Source of the DNA: Glaciecola sp. UBA1851
Lineage (GTDB): Bacteria > Pseudomonadota > Gammaproteobacteria > Enterobacterales > Alteromonadaceae
Direction of reading: 5' to 3'
Assembly (NCBI GenBank): GCA_002338515.1
Contig: DDIL01000172.1
Span: 69,603 to 123,561 of the forward strand
Length of the DNA stretch: 53,959 nt
The notes under the pieces are model-generated. The model saw nothing but the letters and a program-made list of their open reading frames with translations. It made no database searches and was not told where the DNA came from. This document shows, piece after piece, positions 8,429-16,441 of this stretch. The position numbers and the translations under genes were made by a program. Every line of letters begins with the position of its first letter. Within the stretch, counting starts at the first letter, position 1.

Positions 8429-10147
8429 TTATTGAATAGGTTCAATCAATGAAATGAGCAATTGCGGATTAGTTTGCCCTCTAAATTCATTTATATCTAA
8501 CTTATATGCAATATTTACTTTCTGAATAGATTGGTTTGGCCAAATATTAATATCTACATTAAACGCAATTGCGTCAATCACTTGCTCTTCTTTTTTGAGT
8601 GTTAGCTTTAAGTGACTACCGCCTACTATGCGTTGATTTATAATTTCAAACACACCATCAAAAATAGGCTCTTCAAAACCCTGTCCCCACGGTAATGTGT
8701 ATTTTAAAATTGAGGCAGTGTCTAAGGTTAATTCATTTCCGTTAAGTTCACCATCTGAGTATATAGTGGCTTGTTTAGGTAAAGCTTGAGTTAACTTAGT
8801 CACTAAATCGTTAAGTAAGTCTTTGAATTTGACTAAATCACGTTTATAAATTGATAAACCTGCCGCCATAGCATGCCCACCAAATTTAATGATTAAATCT
8901 GGATGTTTAGCATCAATTAATGCCAGTAAATCTCGCATATGTACACCGGGAATAGAGCGAGCAGAACCTTTTACAATCTCTTCATTGTCATTAGCAAAAA
9001 CGATGGTGGGACGATAATATTTTTCTTTTAGTCTACCGGCAACTATACCAATCACGCCTTGATGAAAATCGTCTTTATATAACACTATGCATGCTGGAAT
9101 GACTCCTTGATCAAGCTCTGTCTCTTGCATAGCTTTTTCAGCATCTTCTCGCATAGAGGCTTCAATTTCTCGCCTCGACTGATTTAAACCATCTAGTTGT
9201 GCGGCGAAGTTTATTGCTTTGTTTTCATTGTCTGTCAACAAACATTCTATTCCACACGACATGTCTTCTAATCTGCCAGCAGCGTTTAATCTTGGTCCAA
9301 TAGAAAAGCCAATATCAGTACTACAACAACGTTTATGATTTCTACCAGCGGCTTGCAATAAGGCAAGTATGCCAGGACGAGTGCGGCCTGCTCTAATACG
9401 CATGATACCTTGGTGGACTAAAATTCTATTATTTTTATCTAAGGGAACAACGTCTGCAACTGTACCAACTGCTACAATATCTAAATACTCGGCCAAATTA
9501 GGCGTGTTTAATCCTCTAGAAGAGAAGTAGTCATCATGTTCCAATATATTCTTAGTCGCTAACATAGTATAAAAAGCAACGCCTACACCCGCCAAATTTT
9601 TAGACTCAAACTGACAGCCTTTTTGATTTGGATTAACAATCGCATCGGCGATTGGTAGCTCATCGCCCGGTAAATGATGATCAGTTATCACCACATCTAC
9701 ACCTAGAGACTTAGCATGAGATACACCTTGTATACTTGAAATACCATTATCAACCGTAATAATTAAATCTGCATTTATATCTTTTGCCATATCGACTACA
9801 GGGGGAGTGAGTCCATAGCCATAATCAAACCGGTTTGGCACAATATAGTCATAGTGCTTATGACCCATTGCACGCAATGCAAGCAAACATAAACTAGTGC
9901 TTGTTGCTCCATCAGCGTCAAAGTCACCAACTATTACTACTTTTTTATTAAGTTTAATAGCATCTGCAATTATGTTTGCTGCTTTATTAATGTTTAACAT
10001 AGATTTGTAGTGCAATAAGGCTTTTGTTTGTAGCACTAACTCTTCTTCAGATTGTATATTTCTGTTTCCCAAAATTCTGGACAGAATAGGAGGAAAGCTT
10101 TCGGTAACGGATGGATTAATGGATGATTGTCTGCGACTAATTTGCAC
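8429..10147 (-). CDS. recJ: Single-stranded-DNA-specific exonuclease RecJ
   Basis: RecJ is a 5'-3' single-strand exonuclease of the DHH family, used in RecFOR repair, base excision and mismatch repair. DHH motifs are VVIVGDFDADGATST, ITVDNGISS and ITDHHLPG; the DHHA1 motif is FGGHAMAAGLS. At 572 residues it matches the E. coli length of about 577. The start is GTG at 10147: an in-frame TAA sits two codons upstream, AAGAAGAG provides the ribosome binding site, and the first residues align with the E. coli start. In E. coli recJ neighbours dsbC and xerD; here the chemoreceptor and sortase block separates them. Confidence 0.96.
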   Translation of the reverse strand: MQISRRQSSINPSVTESFPPILSRILGNRNIQSEEELVLQTKALLHYKSMLNINKAANIIADAIKLNKKVVIVGDFDADGATSTSLCLLALRAMGHKHYDYIVPNRFDYGYGLTPPVVDMAKDINADLIITVDNGISSIQGVSHAKSLGVDVVITDHHLPGDELPIADAIVNPNQKGCQFESKNLAGVGVAFYTMLATKNILEHDDYFSSRGLNTPNLAEYLDIVAVGTVADVVPLDKNNRILVHQGIMRIRAGRTRPGILALLQAAGRNHKRCCSTDIGFSIGPRLNAAGRLEDMSCGIECLLTDNENKAINFAAQLDGLNQSRREIEASMREDAEKAMQETELDQGVIPACIVLYKDDFHQGVIGIVAGRLKEKYYRPTIVFANDNEEIVKGSARSIPGVHMRDLLALIDAKHPDLIIKFGGHAMAAGLSIYKRDLVKFKDLLNDLVTKLTQALPKQATIYSDGELNGNELTLDTASILKYTLPWGQGFEEPIFDGVFEIINQRIVGGSHLKLTLKKEEQVIDAIAFNVDINIWPNQSIQKVNIAYKLDINEFRGQTNPQLLISLIEPIQ

Positions 10148-10316
10148 GTATTAGCTCTTCTTGTATTATTACTCTTGGTAAGATTAACAAAATAAGCGCT
10201 ATATATCTTAACTATAAATAGCCTTTGAGTGCATTAAATAGCCATTGAGCACATTTTTAAAATTTGGTGAGTATAATTAATGACTAAATCAGCAAATTGA
10301 AATAGTCAACTTTAGC

Positions 10317-12149
10317 CTAATGCATTGTATCACCGTCAATTAGATGCTCTGGCGCAAAACCTGTAATAATAGAGCCCCAATGTTTGCCTTGAACATAAAT
10401 AGGTACGGATAAATCGTTAAGAATTTGACCCGTATCTCTAATGTGTGATTGCAGTAAAAATGGTGCGGTTGACGTGGCTCGTCGTTGCTCGGTTCTATTT
10501 GTGAAATAGATTCTCTGGTGCCTACTTTTAAGCACATCTTGTTGCTCATCACCTGTAAGTGGTTTTGAAAAGGCACTTAAGTGAGCTGGCGCATACCCTT
10601 TATTATCTACGGCAATGGCATAAATAAGCGCCTTATCACTGCTACAAAACTTATCAAATAATGGCTGACATAACTTTTCAAACTGTTTCGTATAGCTAGT
10701 CAGATATTTTTCGGGTGTTTGATTTGGATTAATACAGTTGTAGTTGTGATCAAATACATTCACACCTTGATTAGCTAATTGAGTTAACTGCTCTTCAATT
10801 TCACGTGACCACCCCTTAACTTTAGTGATCATATTTTCAAATGCGCCATAACCAATTGTAAACTGTGACAATAGTTCTTGAGTCTGCTCGGTTGATAATT
10901 CTAAATTTTTTGAGGTTTCTTGCGACTTATCTATTTCTTGAAACAGGGTATTCGATAAGTGGGAAATATTACTCACTTTTTGATGAGTATGAATATTACT
11001 TGAAGATAACTCTTCTGCAGACGCGCTAATTTCACTTAATTGCGTACTTAAATTCTCAAAATCAGTTACCAATTCAGCAAACTGGTTATTCGTGCTCACA
11101 ATAAATTCATCTGTTGAATTAACGTGTTGCATGATTGTGCCCGTACTACTTTTTGTAGTTTCTACAAGCGAACTCATTTCACTAATGTTTGTATCAATTT
11201 GCGTAGTGGCGGTATTCACTTTTTGCGATAAAGAACGCACTTCATCTGCTACAACTGCAAATCCCCGACCCGCATCTCCTGCTCTGGCTGCTTCTATTGA
11301 AGCGTTCAGTGCCAATAGATTAGTTTGGTCTGAAAAATCTTTAACCATATTTAATATCTGAGTAATGTTGGTGGAGTTACTTTCTAATTTTAACACCACG
11401 TCTTGGAACGCTTGTACCTGATTTAAAATTGCGTTGATTTGTTGCTGAACGTTAACCAACTCTTGACTAGATTGTTTAATTTCAGACAGATTTTTTTGAT
11501 TATTATCTGATATCACATTGGTACTTTTTGCGATTTCATCAATTGCACGCGTGGCTTCTTCACTTGCATTAAACACATCTTGAGCTTGCTGCTCTTGATT
11601 ACTTGCTGAATCTTGAGCAATTTCCAATGCCTGCTGAAGCTGTTTGGAGCATAGTGCAACATGAACACTGCGTTTTCTACTCTCAGCAATCATTGCCTTT
11701 AACTTATCTGAAAACTCATTATAGCTTGTTGCCATAACTGAGATTTCATCATGAGTAAAACTGGGTAATGAAGCTGAAATATCGCCATCTTTTTCTTTTA
11801 CCGAACTCAACACTTTAGTGATGGCTTTAATAGGGGAAAGAAATAAGTGACGCATAAAAATGATTGTACCTATACCAATAAAGAATGAAGACACAATTAT
11901 TGCCAGTGCTATATATTTAAATTCAATTAACTCAGTGGTAACAAGTTTATTTTGTGCCTGCGTTAATTCAAAGCTACTAATTATCCCGTCTAAACGTTCA
12001 ACAAATGACCATCCTACAAATAAAATAACCAAGTTAGGAATAAGCAAAAATATCACGTTTCCTACAATTTTTTTCGTAATCGAATTGAAAAACGTTTTTT
12101 CTATCGCTTGATACCCTGCGCTTTTCTCAATTGTTCGAAATATTTTCAT
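10317..12149 (-). CDS. Methyl-accepting chemotaxis protein with cytoplasmic C-terminal sensory domain
   Basis: This is a 610-residue chemoreceptor. Two membrane helices (about 29-51 and 78-99) enclose a periplasmic loop of only about 25 residues, so it has no external ligand domain. A HAMP region and the signalling coiled coil follow, with the CheA/CheW-contact hairpin around DQTNLLALNASIEAARAGDAGRGFAVVADEVR (about 275-306, given here as the landmark). Residues about 455-610 form an extra domain with RHQRIYFTNRTEQ, FLLQSHIRDTGQ and PIYVQGKHWGS. Similar tails in other marine MCPs resemble a PAS/Cache-like sensor, so the signal is probably cytoplasmic. A weak sigma-28-like promoter lies upstream. 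Confidence 0.9.
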   Translation of the reverse strand: MKIFRTIEKSAGYQAIEKTFFNSITKKIVGNVIFLLIPNLVILFVGWSFVERLDGIISSFELTQAQNKLVTTELIEFKYIALAIIVSSFFIGIGTIIFMRHLFLSPIKAITKVLSSVKEKDGDISASLPSFTHDEISVMATSYNEFSDKLKAMIAESRKRSVHVALCSKQLQQALEIAQDSASNQEQQAQDVFNASEEATRAIDEIAKSTNVISDNNQKNLSEIKQSSQELVNVQQQINAILNQVQAFQDVVLKLESNSTNITQILNMVKDFSDQTNLLALNASIEAARAGDAGRGFAVVADEVRSLSQKVNTATTQIDTNISEMSSLVETTKSSTGTIMQHVNSTDEFIVSTNNQFAELVTDFENLSTQLSEISASAEELSSSNIHTHQKVSNISHLSNTLFQEIDKSQETSKNLELSTEQTQELLSQFTIGYGAFENMITKVKGWSREIEEQLTQLANQGVNVFDHNYNCINPNQTPEKYLTSYTKQFEKLCQPLFDKFCSSDKALIYAIAVDNKGYAPAHLSAFSKPLTGDEQQDVLKSRHQRIYFTNRTEQRRATSTAPFLLQSHIRDTGQILNDLSVPIYVQGKHWGSIITGFAPEHLIDGDTMH

Positions 12150-12261
12150 TTAGTAACTCAACATTAATGGCCAGTATTCGCGGATGATATTGATGCATTT
12201 CATCGCGCGTTCGTTTTAAACAAAAGTTCTGAAAACAATAAATATCTGCATCAGTGTATGT

Positions 12262-12288
12262 CTATCGGCAGAAACGAAGACGACTGAA
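12262..12288 (-). promoter_or_regulatory. Possible sigma-28 promoter of the chemoreceptor at 10317
   Basis: On the minus strand GCCGATAG (7 of 8 matches to GCCGATAA) is preceded at the correct 11-base spacing by TTCAGTCG, which matches TAAAGTTT at only 4 of 8. The leader to the ATG would be about 105 bases. Confidence 0.4.
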
Positions 12289-12408
12289 CTATTCTTTAGT
12301 CGAATGTGGATAATTCTATGTTTGCTAATAAATTTTTTAAAATGCCATACTAAATGAAGCATTTTATTTCGTTTGGGTGACGCATTAATTTGGTAGTTGA
12401 ATAACCTC

Positions 12409-14598
12409 CTAACTTGCAAATTCAAACAATACAATTACTCCGCTATGGTCAGGCAAGTTATTGATAGAAATAGTCGCCTTATGGTACTGGGCAATAATAT
12501 TCGCCACAAACAATCCTAAACCTAAATGCGACTGCTCTGCAGTGGTCGATTTTCGTACTGATATCATTGAGCTTAACAATTGATTCTGCATATTTTCAGG
12601 CAATAAAGGGCCTGCATTTGTCACACTTAAAGCCAAATTACCACTTTTAAAGAATAAGCGAATATTAATTGCGCTATCAGGTAGCTTAAACTCAATTGCA
12701 TTGGTTACGACTTTATCTAGCATTTGCGCAAACATCTCTGGTGACCCCTTTAAAGAAACATCTTGTGCTTGCACATCTAACTTAATATTCGCGTTTGTAT
12801 ATGTGTGGTTATATCCTTCAACGCACCCTTGCAATACCTTTGATACGTCAAATATTTCTGGGTCACTATTATTAATAGCCTGCTCTAGGCGAGTAGCCTC
12901 ACTCATGCTATTTAAAATATTACTTAATCGGCTAATTCCTTCTTTAGCTCTAGCAATATATTGCTGTTTATCTTGTTCGTTATCGCTTAACTCTAAATTA
13001 TCCAACGAAGAATTGACTACAGCAACTGGTGTTCTTAATTCATGTGACAATCTAGACGCCATGTTCTCTAAATATTGATTATACTGGGCTAGCTTAGTTA
13101 AAACCTGCGTGAAAGACCGTGAAAGATCACCAATTTCATCATTAGATTTACTTGGCTTGAACAAGTTTATAATTTTACCATTGGCATCTATTGCATTATC
13201 AGTATCGTCTCTAAGCTTTCTTACTCTATTTGAAATACTAGAGGCCAATAAAAATATTGATGCAGTTGCAATTAGAATAATAGCCAAAATAAGATGGAAT
13301 TGTTTTTCCAATGCTTGATTCCGTAGGCTTCGAATACCATGAGTAGTTTGCTCAACCACTACGGCGCCCATTACTTGGTTATCAATATAAATTGGATGCG
13401 CCGCCGAGAGTATTACGGCTTTATTATCGGAGGTTAAACGCCATAAGGTACTAGGCGTGCCAGCTAAAGCTTGATTTACATCTCTGCCTTCTAGGGCGAA
13501 CGCATCCGCCAAATCATCTATAAAATCTGCTGGAGGCTTGGTAAGAATTTTATAGTATAGTGGCAGAAGCACCCTATTTTCTAGACTTTCCCACAACCCG
13601 ATATTTACTGGCATATTGTTGGTTTCATTTGCGCTCTGAGAGTCAATGCCAATCGCACTTGATATGTCACCAGACTTTGCAAGAACGCGCATGTGTTTAT
13701 CAACCACCCACACTCGCGCTTCGGAATACTGTAGTCCTTTTATAATTTTCTCAATCTCAGGAGACGGTAGCAAAACGGTGCCTAAAGAATCAGACTGAGC
13801 GGGGTTAGCGGTCCCCATTACGTATTTAAGCTCTCTATCCTCATCATCCACATCCCCAACAGCAAAAGCTATTTTGCTAGATAGCATAGACAGGGGAAAC
13901 CTTAGTTCTAAATTGTAACCGGTTGAGGTACTTTCCCATTGACCTTGTATGCGAGTCTCTAGCTTAACCGGTGTAATATTCTCAGCAGTGGTGTCTAATT
14001 CATAAGCATTCACCCAACCTGCTTGGTATGGCGAAACAATAAATCGTTGAAACTTGCCTGTTGCATTAATTAAGGCTATTTGTACAAAATCGTTACGGTC
14101 AACTCGCAAAGAATTGTCTGGACGAAGTAATACACTTTCATCTTGCACATTGAACATAGCATATAAATATTTTTCATACTGCCCCACCATATGCTCAAAA
14201 CTAAGACTGTCTTTTGTATATACAGTGCTTTGCTCCACCAAATTTTCGGCACCGTAAGCAATCATTTTGTCTTTATAATCATCCCAATCACTTAGTTGCC
14301 CATCTAATTTGATTGGATAATCTATTTTATGGGCATACAAATCCGTACCAGGTTTAATGTTAGAAAGAAATGCAGACTGATTATCAAATAGAGCTGGCCT
14401 CTCATGTAGAGCGGTTGCTACCGCTCTTGCTGTGCCAACAAGCGTTTGCTCTTGGCCGGTTCTTAAATAGGATTCAAGCTCCCAAACATATTGATAACTC
14501 ATGTAAGGAATAGCCAATAAGAATGATGCAAAAAATACAATTTTTGTGCGAATACCAACTGTAAACTTAAATTTAGACAACACAGAAAACTTAGCCAT
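12409..14598 (-). CDS. pdsS: Proteobacterial dedicated sortase system histidine kinase
   Basis: This sensor kinase of the pds locus has 729 residues. In order: membrane helix at about 14-34; a large periplasmic part; second helix at 434-455; HAMP; HisKA with phospho-acceptor H519 in SHELRTPVAVV; and an ATPase domain with N box (VVTNAIEF) and G box (HLGLGLFVA). Residues 95-280 of the periplasmic part look like a family-9 carbohydrate-binding/DOMON fold (LDGQLSDWDD, YLYAMFNVQD, GYNLELRFPLSML), followed by a second sensor segment to about 425. The frame extends 72 bases further upstream, but the ATG at 14598 overlaps the pdsR stop in ATGGCTAA and starts a normal signal anchor. It presumably phosphorylates PdsR. 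Confidence 0.9.
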   Translation of the reverse strand: MAKFSVLSKFKFTVGIRTKIVFFASFLLAIPYMSYQYVWELESYLRTGQEQTLVGTARAVATALHERPALFDNQSAFLSNIKPGTDLYAHKIDYPIKLDGQLSDWDDYKDKMIAYGAENLVEQSTVYTKDSLSFEHMVGQYEKYLYAMFNVQDESVLLRPDNSLRVDRNDFVQIALINATGKFQRFIVSPYQAGWVNAYELDTTAENITPVKLETRIQGQWESTSTGYNLELRFPLSMLSSKIAFAVGDVDDEDRELKYVMGTANPAQSDSLGTVLLPSPEIEKIIKGLQYSEARVWVVDKHMRVLAKSGDISSAIGIDSQSANETNNMPVNIGLWESLENRVLLPLYYKILTKPPADFIDDLADAFALEGRDVNQALAGTPSTLWRLTSDNKAVILSAAHPIYIDNQVMGAVVVEQTTHGIRSLRNQALEKQFHLILAIILIATASIFLLASSISNRVRKLRDDTDNAIDANGKIINLFKPSKSNDEIGDLSRSFTQVLTKLAQYNQYLENMASRLSHELRTPVAVVNSSLDNLELSDNEQDKQQYIARAKEGISRLSNILNSMSEATRLEQAINNSDPEIFDVSKVLQGCVEGYNHTYTNANIKLDVQAQDVSLKGSPEMFAQMLDKVVTNAIEFKLPDSAINIRLFFKSGNLALSVTNAGPLLPENMQNQLLSSMISVRKSTTAEQSHLGLGLFVANIIAQYHKATISINNLPDHSGVIVLFEFAS

Positions 14599-15301
14599 TA
14601 GAATCGCTCTCTTCTCTCCTCCACCTGTATCCCATACCGTAAACAGTTTCAACACAATCAAAGTGTTCATCTACACTTATAAACTTCTTTCGAATGCGTT
14701 TTATATGTGAAGTAATAGTAGTGTCATCCACTACCATTTTGGATTCGTCCATTAATTGTTGTCGACTTTTTACGTGCCCTGCATATTTTGCAATTGCATG
14801 TAACATCCAGTATTCAGTCACCGTTAGTTCAACCTTAATGCCTTTCCAAGTCACAATCATTCTGTTGGAATCCATGGTTAATGAACCTATCAAAATAACA
14901 TCACTTTCTTCTTGAGGTTGCTTTAGGCATTCTGTTCGTCGAAATAAAGCAGAAATTCTCGCGAGTAAATGTGGCAAGCTAATATCTTTAGTTAAATAAT
15001 CATCGGCTCCCATTCGTAGACCACATATAGTGTCAAAATCGTTATCTCTGGCAGTGAAAAAGACAATAGGCAAAGTAGCAGATTTTGCTCGTAGTTGTTG
15101 ACAAAGCGCAAAACCACCGTCGATATCATCTCCTAACCCAATGTCAATAATTGCTAAATCAGGAAGCTCTCTAGAAAACGCATGCTCAGCATTTTTACGA
15201 TCAGAATAAGCTAACACTTTATAGCCTTGGCGACTTAGTGCGGCCACATAGTTTTCTCGAAGTGCTTGTTCATCTTCTATTAGAGCGATCACTTTTTGCA
15301 T
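14591..15301 (-). CDS. pdsR: Proteobacterial dedicated sortase system response regulator
   Basis: This is a 236-residue OmpR/PhoB-type regulator. The receiver domain has the acidic pair E9/D10, phospho-acceptor D53 (IIDIGLGDD), T83 (VFFTARD) and K105 (GADDYLTKD). The C-terminal winged helix carries LTVTEYWMLHAIAKYAGHVKSRQQLM and ends GMGYRWRREE (landmarks in two pieces). It is translated together with pdsS through an 8-base overlap and is divergent from pdsO, so it most likely controls the pdsO-substrate-sortase operon. Direct repeats with 11-base spacing in the intergenic region fit an OmpR-family operator. Confidence 0.92.
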   Translation of the reverse strand: MQKVIALIEDEQALRENYVAALSRQGYKVLAYSDRKNAEHAFSRELPDLAIIDIGLGDDIDGGFALCQQLRAKSATLPIVFFTARDNDFDTICGLRMGADDYLTKDISLPHLLARISALFRRTECLKQPQEESDVILIGSLTMDSNRMIVTWKGIKVELTVTEYWMLHAIAKYAGHVKSRQQLMDESKMVVDDTTITSHIKRIRKKFISVDEHFDCVETVYGMGYRWRREESDSNG

Positions 15302-15393
15302 GTTTATAAATATTACCTATTGGTTTCGTTGCCACTTTTCTCTAGGTCATAGTATCTGCTAATTATTCCTGAAGAAAAAGAGAAGGTAGGTAA

Positions 15394-15439
15394 TTTCCAT
15401 TTTTCTGCCACATTTCGTCGCTAAATTGCCATTTTTGCT
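15394..15439 (+). promoter_or_regulatory. Candidate PdsR operator (direct repeats)
   Basis: Repeats CCATTTTT (15397), CCACATTT (15408, 11 bases on) and CCATTTTT (15429, 21 bases on) lie between the divergent pdsR and pdsO genes. A related TTGCCACTTTTCT stands at 15329. Direct repeats spaced by one helical turn are the usual OmpR/PhoB-family binding pattern. Binding by PdsR is inferred. Confidence 0.35.
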
Positions 15440-15456
15440 CCACGAAAAAGACCTTT

Positions 15457-15489
15457 TGCTGTTGTTTAATGAATATCGAAACAACAACA
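15457..15489 (+). repeat. Inverted repeat in the pdsO leader
   Basis: TGCTGTTGTTT and AAACAACAACA form an 11-bp stem with one G-T pair around an 11-base spacer, ending 11 bases before the pdsO ribosome binding site. It could be an mRNA-stabilising hairpin or an operator. Confidence 0.4.
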
Positions 15490-15510
15490 AACTCATTTTT
15501 GGAGAATATT

Positions 15511-16395
15511 ATGAAAAAATTAATTATCGCTACATCAGTTGCATTATGTCTTTCAACAACGGTTATGAATACATCTTTTGCATCTACTAAATCAAAAGAT
15601 GATATATCCGCCGAGGAACAAAAAAATGCATTAATTGGATTTAGCTCAGGCATGGCCACTGGCGCGTTAATTGGTGGTCCGGTTGGCGCTATTGTTGGCG
15701 GTGTATTTGGAGTTTTGATTGCTGATGACGTAAATGATAATAAAGAATTAACGTTGACTAGAACACAATTACAACGTGCCAGTGGACAATTAGCCACGGT
15801 AAAACAACAAAGTAAACAGTTAAAAGCAGATATGCTCGCAATGGAGCAGCGTCAAATGATGCAATTAGCATCACTAGATGAAGATATTGAACAAGCATAT
15901 ATTGATGAACTCACCTCATTTGAAACAAGGCTGCAGTTCAGAACCGCTTCTTTTGTAATAGAAGATGTGTATAAAGATCAATTAAATAGCCTTGCGTCTT
16001 TGCTGGTTAATTATCCTTATCTTAAAGTGGCTATTACCGGTTATGCAGACAAAAGAGGTGATGCTAGCTATAACAAAGAACTGTCTGAACTGCGTGCAAA
16101 ATCAGTAAAAACATATTTAATAAGCAAAAATGTTAACGCACAGCAACTAATCGTTAAAGGTGCAGGCGAAATAAATATTCACTCAAAGCAACTAGAGAAC
16201 CAAAATCATTCGCTAGCAACTAATGTGTTTATTGACAATACTGAAACAGGAGAAATGACAAGCACTGTCAATGACGCCGAAATTAAACAGTTGTTGAATG
16301 CAGAGGCGAAGCAAAACGCAGAAGACCTATTTTATGCTCGCAAAGTAAGCATTACTTTTGTTAAGCACGACGATCAATTAACAGCAGCCAATTAG
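15511..16395 (+). CDS. pdsO: Sortase-associated OmpA-like protein PdsO
   Basis: This 294-residue envelope protein is encoded just before the sortase substrate. It has a signal peptide cleaved near residue 24 (SFA/STK), a glycine-zipper stretch at about 43-70 (GMATGALIGGPVGAIVGG) likely to insert in or pack against a membrane, a Gln-rich coiled coil at about 80-135, and an OmpA C-terminal domain at 140-225. D180 and R195 in GYADKRGDASYNKELSELR keep the 15-residue spacing of the OmpA residues that bind diaminopimelate, so peptidoglycan binding is likely. The frame opens at 15469, but the ATG at 15511 has GGAGA and starts the signal peptide. Its exact role in sorting is unknown. Confidence 0.9.
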   Translation: MKKLIIATSVALCLSTTVMNTSFASTKSKDDISAEEQKNALIGFSSGMATGALIGGPVGAIVGGVFGVLIADDVNDNKELTLTRTQLQRASGQLATVKQQSKQLKADMLAMEQRQMMQLASLDEDIEQAYIDELTSFETRLQFRTASFVIEDVYKDQLNSLASLLVNYPYLKVAITGYADKRGDASYNKELSELRAKSVKTYLISKNVNAQQLIVKGAGEINIHSKQLENQNHSLATNVFIDNTETGEMTSTVNDAEIKQLLNAEAKQNAEDLFYARKVSITFVKHDDQLTAAN

Positions 16396-16407
16396 GCTGC
16401 TTGTTAA
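16378..16407 (+). repeat. Hairpin over the pdsO stop codon
   Basis: TTAACAGCAGCC and GGCTGCTTGTTAA pair around a five-base loop with one bulged base. No T-run follows. It may stabilise the pdsO message or lower read-through into the substrate gene. Confidence 0.45.
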
Positions 16408-16441
16408 TTAACTCACTTGAACAAAGGAATAGGCACAACTC

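Noticed and set aside
12216..12434. Open frame between pdsS and the chemoreceptor
   Set aside because: No ribosome binding site, unusual composition, and it overlaps the pdsS end.
14599..14670. Longer pdsS start (24 more codons)
   Set aside because: It lies inside pdsR, has no membrane-protein-like start and ignores the ATGGCTAA overlap at 14591-14598.
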